A stretch of DNA of 64,000 bases from Cinnamomum chago (Eukaryota > Streptophyta > Magnoliopsida > Laurales > Lauraceae): positions 2,559,501 through 2,623,500 of the forward strand of contig CP142453.1 of assembly GCA_038049695.1 (NCBI GenBank), in the 5' to 3' direction. The position numbers were made by a program, and so were the translations under genes. This document shows, piece after piece, positions 22,661 to 34,058 of this stretch. The notes under the pieces are model-generated. The model ran no database searches. It was not told the origin of the DNA and saw only the letters and a list, made by a program, of their open reading frames with translations. The first letter of the stretch is position 1; each line of letters opens with the position of its first letter.

Positions 22661-25600
22661 TGTCACGCCCCCAAAATTGAAACCGGGGTTATGCGTGAGA
22701 TTAGGGCCAATTAAAACTTTTTCCAACATTAATCAAATGTAACTTGCCCTAATCATGTCCCATAGGATCGTAAGTCCGCGGTGAGGTATAAATATTTCCT
22801 CGGTAACCATAAAACACAGCGGAACATCATAATTAAACAAATGGTACAATATAACATTTCAGAGTATGCACATCTTTCTTTTCTATAGTTTTAGTTTAGC
22901 AAAAGATAACAAAAGTATATTAATTAATGACCTCTAACAGAACCTAAGCCAAAAGAGGATAAATACGAACTAACCAAAGTATGAAGGCACTCGTGTGCTG
23001 GTCATGACGACAATACCGTCGACACACAACTCGTACTCACCATCAGGCTAAACTGCCTGAAGCGGCGCCTCCACTTTCCCAAAGGTAGATGTACCCGGTA
23101 CCTATGCACCAAGAGTAGCATCATCAACACAACGGCTGGCAAGAAGATAGATATATAAATCACCATAGATATGCAGACTAAAGAGTATACGAATAGAAAG
23201 TATCATAAGAAATGCATAGCGTCCTGAATGTAATAAACGCATAGCATATGAATCATAAAACCAACTAACACACTTCTAACAAATAGGCAAATCACATAGG
23301 CTAATCACCACGGGATAGTTTCACTTGACCCTCCTGGCTCAACATGAGAGCTGTGGTAGAGTAAAGCAATAGGCTCGGGATGAAAACCCGGCAAACACAC
23401 ATATGATACCCTTAAAACAAAATAAACAAAACGAACATTCATACTTCTTACAGAACGGGTATTTGATGGTGTACATCCATCTAAAATATAAAAAGTCGTA
23501 CTGCGCAGACGTTCATTCCAAAGTCCTCACACAATTGGTGCCCCAAAAGTGCTGGGCGTTAACAGCTGAGTGATGCCTGACACAAGAGTCCTAAACATAC
23601 AATAGTGAAGGGCTAGACTTTCCTGCGCGAACAGGGTTCATTAACCAAAGAGGAACTACCTTGCCATTATCAAATCATACAAACATAATCGAACTTCTTC
23701 ATACTTCACACTTATCCTCATAGGTAGTTCTCGACATGCTTTCTTAATCAAAGCCGTCTAGCCACAACACTTCATCAAACTTCGGAACAAACGGAACATC
23801 AAAGGGATCCTAAATTCATCTTCTAAGTCCATTATGTGATCCCTAACAAATTAAAACAAACGAAGCTAAAGAACATGGACATTTCATGCGGAGAGTACCA
23901 AACGGTACAATTCAGAATCATAAGCGATAAACAATCCAATCCTAGGTCATTGTTATTCCCGGGGTCTCGTACAACTCTACTCAGTCAACGAATGGAATTA
24001 AGGTTCGCGATACCCAAACAGAACCTCTTCGTGCATAGATATAAGGTGGTATCCCGTTGCCCTATTCCGTTCAAGATTGAAATGAATTGAAACCCGAGAA
24101 AACGGAAATAACTACGAGAAATCATCTGCTCAAAACGTTCCTCGTACATAGTCAAATGAGTCCAAAAAGGGGTATCCAAAGGTCCGTCAAAGTCCATCAA
24201 AAAGGGGTGAAAATTACTCCACAGGAGAAATTCTGCAGAAAATGCAGGAGAGCCGGTTGACCTGCCCCTTTGGGCCGGTTAACCTGCCCTCTTGGCCGGT
24301 TGACCGGCCTGTTACAGGTTTAAATGGCCCTCCCAGTTAAGGTTGGCCGGTTAACCGGCCTCTGTTACCCGGTTAACCGGCTGGCCTGTGAAAACAGGGC
24401 ACGGCCACTGTTTCTGGGCTGAAATGGGACTTTTCCCATTTCTTTCTTCTGGGACCTGATTTGTAGCATAAGTAGTGATAAAAACACACCACTTTGAAAG
24501 CATAAAACTAACAAATCAAACCATTTATCTCTAAATCCATTACATTAAATCTCTAAGCCATTTTATCATGTTTTCAACTTCTAAAGTATCAATTGAGCCA
24601 TACACATCTAAAGCATGATTTCATCAAACAAATCAAGGTAACAAACATATCAAGCAATAATATATCTATTTACTTGCCTTGGTTGAAAGTGTACAAATCC
24701 ACAAATCCTAGCTCCATAGTCCAACAAACCAAGCCTAAGGGATAAACAACAAAATGAAACTAAATTAAATATAAAATTACTAAAGGGGAAGCTCTAAGGT
24801 ACCAAACACATTTCTACACCCAAAGTGTATTAACCCAAACCTAAGGGGAAAGAGAGCTTACCAAACAAATGGGTGGATGGAGTGGTGGCTTGCAAATTGG
24901 AGATGATTGAGCTTGCGGGGTCCACGCGGAGATAATAATGATCATCGGAGGTTGTGGGGCCCACTGACTAGTGGTGATGGAAGGTCTCTTGGTGGTCCAT
25001 TGACAGGAAGAAGGAAGAAGACAAAACAAGGAAAGAATGGAGAATTAGAGAGATATGAAACAGAGAATGAATTAGAGAGAGAAAGTGAAATGGATGTGGG
25101 TGGGGTGATTCACGTTGGCAGGGGAGTGAGAAAGAAAGAAAGGAAATAAGTGAGAGAATGAGGTGGGTGGAATGGGTGAGGGAGATGAGATGAGATGAGA
25201 GAAAATGAAATGAGATGATGAGAAAATGAATGGGAATAAAATGGGTGTGGCTAAAATCGTTGGCAGCAAGAGGAATGAGAGAGAAAGAAAGGAAGAGAGA
25301 GAGAGAGTGGAAAAAAAGGAAATGGGGAGGGGTGATTCACGCCGGCAGTAAGGAGGGGGAAAACAGAGAAAGAAAGAGAAATGGAAAAGGGAAAGATAGG
25401 GGAAGAAATAGAGAGAGAAAGAAATGGGGAAATAGAGAAAGAAAGAAAGAAATGGGTTGGCAGTCTGCTTGGAAGAGGGAGGGAGATGGAGAAGAGAGAA
25501 ATGAGATGAGAGAAATGAGAGGGGCTGCTGCTATGTGGAGTGAATGAGAGAGGGGGGGTGGGTTCTGTGACCTAAAAGGGATTGGGGAAAGGGGGATGGG

Positions 25601-26010
25601 GGATGGGGAAATGGGGATGGGGCTGCACGTGGGTTAAGGGGGGTGGGGTTCACATGGGATGAGATGGGAATTAATAAAAATGGGTTTGGATGGGTACGGG
25701 TTAAGTCGGGTTTTGGGTCGGGTTCGAGGGTCCGGATCGAGGTGCAACAGAAGGATAAAGTCCGGGAAATTAGGTAATCTACCCGATGGTGCCAAAATCT
25801 CGAAAAGCGGAAAATACTAAAAAGCCCTCGGAACTTTCCGGAAATAGCGACACACACCCCTACTGTACCCAAACGGGCTCGGATCTCAACCCAATTTCGC
25901 ACGCGCAACCCTAAAGATTAATCGGACCTGTTTGGCTTATAAACGAGCTTAATTAACTAAAAACACAATTAACTAAGCTAATTACAACCTTGGAATTTTG
26001 GGATGTTACA
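22661..26010 (-). repeat. LTR 3 of the array (3,350 bp)
   Basis: Shares with LTR 4 the variants GGGGGATGGGGGATGGGG (near 25588) and CAACAGAAGG (near 25746). Private differences are AAGGTACC near 24797 (others AAGCTACC), one A fewer near 25360, and GGGTTGGCAG near 25454 (others GGGGTGGCAG). Confidence 0.9.
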
Positions 26011-28549
26011 TCCTTCCCTCCTTAGAACATTTGGTCCTCCAAATGACTAAATCTATCACAGGTAAAAGATTTGGTTATTCTAACTAAACTCTATCTCTAA
26101 AGTCTGAAGGTGGCAAGCTGCGGTGAAATTCTGGATAGTGCTCAAGCTGCTTGCAATCTGACTCACAATCTGCTCACAACTTCGAAACTCTGTCTGACAT
26201 AACAACCCTACAACTTCAAAACTCTGTCTGACATAACAACCATCTGACACAAACCCTGCTATCTCTGCCTTCATACTATCTCATCAGTAGTGATTCCTCG
26301 TGTACATCTGACACACAGAATACCTTGACAAAATAACACACCTTCCACGAGTCTGAACTCTGGCCTGTTTGCTTCGGACCTGATTGCAATCTTCTCTATC
26401 ATTGGACCAACTCCAGGTCATTTCTCTGACTATCCTTGATTCTGCCCAAAATATTTACTCTCATCGTGACATGGTATCAATCATCCATTAGATGATATCT
26501 CTGCCCAATGCGTCTGCCTCTGCTTTCTCAAGTTTAAATCCTTCTGCAAAACAAGTACTATAGGTTTCTATGTTCTGAGTTCAAATTTCTCCCAATACAA
26601 TGAGTGCAATCCACATCTCTAGAGCTAAGACAACCGCTGCAATCTTCAAGTCATGGTCAATGTATCTCTTTTCGTGCTCTTTCAGCTCTTTGGACCCATA
26701 GGTCATTATCTTTTTCCCATTCTGCATCAGTACCAATCTCGATAAAATTCCTAAAACATAAGTAAAATTCACAAAACTGTCTTTCTGATCAACAAAGTCT
26801 GTAGTCAACCCCTACTTCAATTGCCCAAAACTGATCTCACACTGCTCTCTGACCATATCATCAAAACACATTTCCGTGTTAACCTATTCAACTGGCTACA
26901 ATGTAGAAAATTCCTTCACAAACTATCTGTAATATCATGTCCATTTAAGAAACTTCTGATTTCTAACACTGTCTTCGGCTTTTCCCAACTGACCACTGCT
27001 TCCACTGACGCTGGATCTACTGTCAATCCCTCTTTAGAGATGATATGTCCAAGAAAAGACACTTGCTCTAGCCAAAACTCACATTTACTAAGTTTAGCAT
27101 AGAGCTGATTCTCTCTCAAAATCTGCAATTAACTCCTCAAATGCTCTGCATGTTCATCTCTGGACTTCGAATAGACTAGGACATCGTCTATGAATACAAC
27201 CATGAACTTATCTAAGCATGGTGCAAAGATTCTGTTCATCAAGGCCATAAATACTCCTGGCGCGTTGGTCAGCCCAAATGGCATAACTAAGAACTCATAA
27301 TGTCCATATCTGGTCCTGAAGGCTGTTTTCTGCACATCTTGATCCTTAACTCTTATCTGGTGATACCCTGATCTCAAATCTACCTTGGAGAGATGCTGTG
27401 CTCCCTGTAACTGATCAAACAACTCCTCTATCCTGGGCAATGGATACTTGTTCTTGATCGTAACCTGATTCAGCTGCCTGTAGTCTATGCACATACGCAT
27501 TGATCCATCCTTCTTCTTCACGAAGAGAACCGGTGCACCCCAAGGTGATACACTGGGTCTCACAAATTCTTTATCCAAAAGGTCTTGCAATTGAGCTTTC
27601 AACTCTCTTAGCTCTGCTGGAGCCATACTATAAGGAGCCTTCGAAATCGGTGTTATCCCTGGCTTGAGCTCAATCGTGAAGTCAATCTCCCTAACTGGTG
27701 GTAATCCAGGTATCTCATCCGGAAAGACATCCGGGAATTCACATATCATAGGTACATCATAACCTTTACACCTACTTCGAATCAACATGTCTGATCAGCT
27801 AAAAGAAAGCTGAAACAACTCTGGTACATAGGTTTCTTTTGTCTTACAAACTCAACATTTGCCACTTGCAACTATACAATCTCAATCTAACTCCCGAAAC
27901 ATCACAAAACTGTCGGTAATTTCTGAAGTCAAGTTTCTTCCTCAAGACTTATCTCACACTTGTCTAACCACACAAAAGCACAACTTACCTGATCAACTCT
28001 GCCAACGAATTTGCACCCGAAGGAAAACCCTGAACAAATCTTCCACTGAAGTCTACAACTTGAGAAAACTCTGAATCTCTGACACTAATGTAGAACTGAA
28101 TAGCGAGAACTCTGAATCTCTGACACTAACGTAGAACTGAATAGCGAAAACAACTCTCACTTCAACAAGATCTGCTACAAAGTCCACTTCAGCGAACTGG
28201 AAAAGTCTCAAGACGGTTGCAACTCCTCGAACAAAACTAAGAAAGAAACTAACTAACTCTAAGACGAAACTAACTAAATCTAAGAAACTCTTATTCTAGC
28301 ACAATTGCGGTACTGAAACCACAAACAGTGGGTAATGAGACATTACATTCTCTCCCCACTAACAAAGAATTTGGTCCCCAAATTCATTTCTTTAGGAGAA
28401 ATTACTAAACACCTAATGAACTAACAAACAATACTATAGGATCCATACAAACATAGTATAGATGCCAACTACCGAATCGAATTTCTCACACGCGTCCTCT
28501 TGTTTCTAGTAGATTTTATTCTAAAAACGTGCCTGCTCTGATACCAACT
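26011..28549 (-). mobile_element. interior domain 3 of the array
   Basis: 2,539 bp, same content again: primer site 28535-28546, RT pseudogene 26916-27788 (in-frame stop 27129-27131), RNase H piece 26581-26808, polypurine tract 26011-26023. Confidence 0.88.
26916..27788 (-). pseudogene. Ty3/gypsy reverse transcriptase, interior 3
   Basis: Identical translation to the two copies to the left, including the internal stop. Confidence 0.88.
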
Positions 28550-31500
28550 TGTCACGCCCCCAAAATTGAAACCGGGGTTATGCGTGAGATTAGGGCCAAT
28601 TAAAACTTTTTCCAACATTAATCAAATGTAACTTGCCCTAATCATGTCCCATAGGATCGTAAGTCCGCGGTGAGGTATAAATATTTCCTCGGTAACCATA
28701 AAACACAGCGGAACATCATAATTAAACAAATGGTACAATATAACATTTCAGAGTATGCACATCTTTCTTTTCTATAGTTTTAGTTTAGCAAAAGATAACA
28801 AAAGTATATTAATTAATGACCTCTAACAGAACCTAAGCCAAAAGAGGATAAATACGAACTAACCAAAGTATGAAGGCACTCGTGTGCTGGTCATGACGAC
28901 AATACCGTCGACACACAACTCGTACTCACCATCAGGCTAAACTGCCTGAAGCGGCGCCTCCACTTTCCCAAAGGTAGATGTACCCGGTACCTATGCACCA
29001 AGAGTAGCATCATCAACACAACGGCTGGCAAGAAGATAGATATATAAATCACCATAGATATGCAGACTAAAGAGTATACGAATAGAAAGTATCATAAGAA
29101 ATGCATAGCGTCCTGAATGTAATAAACGCATAGCATATGAATCATAAAACCAACTAACACACTTCTAACAAATAGGCAAATCACATAGGCTAATCACCAC
29201 GGGATAGTTTCACTTGACCCTCCTGGCTCAACATGAGAGCTGTGGTAGAGTAAAGCAATAGGCTCGGGATGAAAACCCGGCAAACACACATATGATACCC
29301 TTAAAACAAAATAAACAAAACGAACATTCATACTTCTTACAGAACGGGTATTTGATGGTGTACATCCATCTAAAATATAAAAAGTCGTACTGCGCAGACG
29401 TTCATTCCAAAGTCCTCACACAATTGGTGCCCCAAAAGTGCTGGGCGTTAACAGCTGAGTGATGCCTGACACAAGAGTCCTAAACATACAATAGTGAAGG
29501 GCTAGACTTTCCTGCGCGAACAGGATTCATTAACCAAAGAGGAACTACCTTGCCATTATCAAATCATACAAACATAATCGAACTTCTTCATACTTCACAC
29601 TTATCCTCATAGGTAGTTCTCGACATGCTTTCTTAATCAAAGCCGTCTAGCCACAACACTTCATCAAACTTCGGAACAAACGGAACATCAAAGGGATCCT
29701 AAATTCATCTTCTAAGTCCATTATGTGATCCCTAACAAATTAAAACAAACGAAGCTAAAGAACATGGACATTTCATGCGGAGAGTACCAAACGGTACAAT
29801 TCAGAATCATAAGCGATAAACAATCCAATCCTAGGTCATTGTTATTCCCGGGGTCTCGTACAACTCTACTCAGTCAACGAATGGAATTAAGGTTCGCGAT
29901 ACCCAAACAGAACCTCTTCGTGCATAGATATAAGGTGGTATCCCGTTGCCCTATTCCGTTCAAGATTGAAATGAATTGAAACCCGAGAAAACGGAAATAA
30001 CTACGAGAAATCATCTGCTCAAAACGTTCCTCGTACATAGTCAAATGAGTCCAAAAAGGGGTATCCAAAGGTCCGTCAAAGTCCATCAAAAAGGGGTGAA
30101 AATTACTCCACAGGAGAAATTCTGCAGAAAATGCAGGAGAGCCGGTTGACCTGCCCCTTTGGGCCGGTTAACCTGCCCTCTTGGCCGGTTGACCGGCCTG
30201 TTACAGGTTTAAATGGCCCTCCCAGTTAAGGTTGGCCGGTTAACCGGCCTCTGTTACCCGGTTAACCGGCTGGCCTGTGAAAACAGGGCACGGCCACTGT
30301 TTCTGGGCTGAAATGGGACTTTTCCCATTTCTTTCTTCTGGGACCTGATTTGTAGCATAAGTAGTGATAAAAACACACCACTTTGAAAGCATAAAACTAA
30401 CAAATCAAACCATTTATCTCTAAATCCATTACATTAAATCTCTAAGCCATTTTATCATGTTTTCAACTTCTAAAGTATCAATTGAGCCATACACATCTAA
30501 AGCATGATTTCATCAAACAAATCAAGGTAACAAACATATCAAGCAATAATATATCTATTTACTTGCCTTGGTTGAAAGTGTACAAATCCACAAATCCTAG
30601 CTCCATAGTCCAACAAACCAAGCCTAAGGGATAAACAACAAAATGAAACTAAATTAAATATAAAATTACTAAAGGGGAAGCTCTAAGCTACCAAACACAT
30701 TTCTACACCCAAAGTGTATTAACCCAAACCTAAGGGGAAAGAGAGCTTACCAAACAAATGGGTGGATGGAGTGGTGGCTTGCAAATTGGAGATGATTGAG
30801 CTTGCGGGGTCCACGCGGAGATAATAATGATCATCGGAGGTTGTGGGGCCCACTGACTAGTGGTGATGGAAGGTCTCTTGGTGGTCCATTGACAGGAAGA
30901 AGGAAGAAGACAAAACAAGGAAAGAATGGAGAATTAGAGAGATATGAAACAGAGAATGAATTAGAGAGAGAAAGTGAAATGGATGTGGGTGGGGTGATTC
31001 ACGTTGGCAGGGGAGTGAGAAAGAAAGAAAGGAAATAAGTGAGAGAATGAGGTGGGTGGAATGGGTGAGGGAGATGAGATGAGATGAGAGAAAATGAAAT
31101 GAGATGATGAGAAAATGAATGGGAATAAAATGGGTGTGGCTAAAATCGTTGGCAGCAAGAGGAATGAGAGAGAAAGAAAGGAAGAGAGAGAGAGAGTGGA
31201 AAAAAAGGAAATGGGGAGGGGTGATTCACGCCGGCAGTAAGGAGGGGGAAAAACAGAGAAAGAAAGAGAAATGGAAAAGGGAAAGATAGGGGAAGAAATA
31301 GAGAGAGAAAGAAATGGGGAAATAGAGAAAGAAAGAAAGAAATGGGGTGGCAGTCTGCTTGGAAGAGGGAGGGAGATGGAGAAGAGAGAAATGAGATGAG
31401 AGAAATGAGAGGGGCTGCTGCTATGTGGAGTGAATGAGAGAGGGGGGGTGGGTTCTGTGACCTAAAAGGGATTGGGGAAAGGGGGATGGGGGATGGGGAA

Positions 31501-31900
31501 ATGGGGATGGGGCTGCACGTGGGTTAAGGGGGGTGGGGTTCACATGGGATGAGATGGGAATTAATAAAAATGGGTTTGGATGGGTACGGGTTAAGTCGGG
31601 TTTTGGGTCGGGTTCGAGGGTCCGGATCGAGGTGCAACAGAAGGATAAAGTCCGGGAAATTAGGTAATCTACCCGATGGTGCCAAAATCTCGAAAAGCGG
31701 AAAATACTAAAAAGCCCTCGGAACTTTCCGGAAATAGCGACACACACCCCTACTGTACCCAAACGGGCTCGGATCTCAACCCAATTTCGCACGCGCAACC
31801 CTAAAGATTAATCGGACCTGTTTGGCTTATAAACGAGCTTAATTAACTAAAAACACAATTAACTAAGCTAATTACAACCTTGGAGTTTTGGGATGTTACA
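28550..31900 (-). repeat. LTR 4 of the array (3,351 bp), outer 5' LTR
   Basis: Shares the G-rich and CAACAGAAGG variants with LTR 3. Private differences are AACAGGATTC near 29520 (others AACAGGGTTC) and TTGGAGTTTTGGG near 31880 (others TTGGAATTTTGGG). It ends with TGTTACA at 31900 and is followed by ATTGA. Confidence 0.9.
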
Positions 31901-31905
31901 ATTGA
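31901..31905. repeat. target-site duplication, right copy (ATTGA)
   Basis: Matches 10876-10880. Confidence 0.9.
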
Positions 31906-33831
31906 CGCGACCCTAAAATTAAAAGAAAGTGTAAGTTTATTTTCTACTTGTAAGATATGCAGGCACTTATATGAATGTGAATTTGATAGTAATTATACCT
32001 CTTCAAAAAGATTCATCATTTGAATTGGTGTGCATGATGTCAATTTCTTCATTTCATTTCCAAACAGTGTGGCTGAGATGGTAGATAGATTTGCTACAAC
32101 TCTAAACCTGAGAATTGAAGATAGTAATTAGTAATAACAATTAATGAAGAAAGATAGTTTTATATAATTGTAAATTGTCATACCATGGCTGTGCAGTGGC
32201 GTCCTTATTAGGACATGAACATGAAATTGCATCATTATGCTTTGTTACTGTTTTCTTCTTACAATTACTGCAGCCCATGTATCAAAACTTTTGTTGTAGA
32301 TCATTTATCAAAATTGATGCTTTTATTAAAAAAAAACCAGCATCCTAAAAATAAGGATTTATGTTATTAAATCATGGTTACAAATAAGAGATGTGGATAA
32401 ACAAATAATATTGATTTAAAAGGATCTTAAGCTAGTAAATTATGTACCAATTTTTCTGAAGTTAGAATGTCATGAATATCTACGGTTGCTGTTTTTGATG
32501 TACTTGCAGTGCTAGCATGATGCTTATTTTTTCATAATTAATTAAGGTCATCCTCATGATTTGAGCACCTAGCAAAGAACAAATCATTGCAATAAATAAT
32601 TAAATTCTTATTTTATATTATTATGATGACATGTTTTATAAGTACCATGTGCGTAATAAAGTAGCTTCTGGTATTTGCGGGTCTATGATAATTGGTGAAG
32701 AAGCTCTTGTATTTAACCCTGCTACTCCTGAGAGAAAATGATAAGTATGTTAAAATATTTATTTACAGAAATCGTAATAATACATTTTTTATTTACATAT
32801 CATTATAAATTGATAACTTTGTCCGTGTGACAATAATAATGGGTTTTGTATTGAGTGCTTCTGATAGAGCTTCAATCTCTGTTGACATGGTGTTGTTCCA
32901 TGTAGATAGAATGATCTTCGTTAAATTGAGAATTGTAGGATGAAAATATTAATAGAAGAAATTATTAGGATATAGTAGAGAAAGTTGGTGAAAATTAAGG
33001 TAGATGATATACTTGGAATCTGCTAGCACTAACTATTGAAGTGTTAGTGTCTCTAATTTCACTATCTTTTGGGGTAAGATCTCCAAAACTACTGCAATTA
33101 TGTCTGCAATATTGTATGATCTAAAGTAAGCATATGTTAAATATTTTTATAATAAATAATGGATTTTTAATGGCTAAAGTTGAGATACATTTTTTTATTG
33201 CGTGGATGAAGAAGAGGAAAAATAATATTTGAGTGTAAAATTTGTTTACCTATTTCTATTTCTGAATTAGAATTACTAATGTCGGATAATGGAATGAAGT
33301 TGTAAGTATTTCCTCTTCCTCTATGACCTCTTCAACATGAGATTGATTATTTATAAACCACTGCAATTTTGTATCTCCAAATTTATATTCTGGACGAGCT
33401 AGGCGGATAGACACATTTGATATATAGTAACTCTTCAATACAGTAAATGTGTCTTCAAAGAAATCAATATCGTTATCAAACATTGTAGCCCGTACTCTCT
33501 TTTCCTGCATATATTTGAAATTTATTTACTTTTAAATTATTAAGATTTTAGAAAAAAATTGTAAGATAAAATTGGTCAATCTTTTAGCAATATCTTTTAT
33601 ATACTAATGTGGTTTACAAAAGAAATATATGATATATATAAAATCATGGAGGAATAGAAGATATACATATGATGGCTTGTTTACCTCAGAGTCACTAAAT
33701 ATTAGATTTTGATATCTTTTACCCCCATCTCGAGACCAACGAGCATTGCTTTTCTCATTGACTTCTATTTTTGCCAGCCAATTGGTTGTGTGGTTTGTTA
33801 TATCTAGAATCTTCTTACAATCTCTAGGCAT
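31901..33831 (-). pseudogene. Helitron-borne RPA1-like single-strand-DNA-binding protein, 5' and middle exons
   Basis: Exons on the minus strand: 33685-33831 (ATG at 33829-33831; MPRDCKKILDI to YQNLIFSDSE, start of the first OB fold), about 33251-33506 (RATMFDNDIDFFEDTF, YYISN, PEYKFGD), a weak exon near 33030-33125, about 32815-32930 (STWNNTMSTEIEALSEALN), about 32184-32300 (YMGCSNCKKKT then CSCPNK, the zinc-ribbon Cys residues of the C-terminal OB fold) and 31999-32107 (FRVVANLSTISATLFGNEMK). The last exon begins at about 31911 and continues at 10880 beyond the array. Damage seen: a frameshift late in exon 2, a TGA where Trp is expected before YMGC, and the 21-kb array. RPA homologues bind single-stranded DNA; in plant Helitrons they accompany Rep/helicase in rolling-circle transposition. 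Confidence 0.8.
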
Positions 33832-34058
33832 TTTCTTCAACCTGTAGAGAGAACAATTGAAATAGTAATTAAACAAGGTTAGAGAATTAAGACTTTTTGC
33901 ATGTGTGAAAATAAGGGATTGTTGACTATTAGGGAATAAAGCATGAATTAAGACTTTTTGCATGTGTGAAAATAAGGGATTTGTATATATTAGGAAATAA
34001 AGCATATATACTGATCAAAATTGTTGTTATTTAAAATTACATGCAACAATATTAGTTG

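Larger units (their letters stand above)
10881..31900 (-). mobile_element. tandem LTR-retrotransposon array (Tekay-like Ty3/gypsy), four LTRs and three interiors
   Basis: A 5,889-5,890-bp unit repeats head to tail: LTRs at 10881-14231, 16771-20121, 22661-26010 and 28550-31900, separated by three identical-looking 2,539-bp interiors. Adjacent units share an LTR. Read on the minus strand each LTR begins TGTAACATCCC and ends GGGCGTGACA, followed by an initiator-Met primer-binding site; a polypurine tract precedes each LTR start. A single ATTGA duplication flanks the whole block, so one insertion later multiplied in place. Interiors keep reverse transcriptase and part of RNase H but no gag, protease, integrase or chromodomain, so the element is non-autonomous. 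Long LTRs, ends and RT sequence point to Tekay/Del chromoviruses. Confidence 0.92.

Noticed and set aside
10881-31900. Array as a satellite DNA or segmental gene duplication
   Set aside because: Each unit has LTR ends, primer-binding site, polypurine tract and RT, and one target duplication flanks the whole; it is a retrotransposon array.
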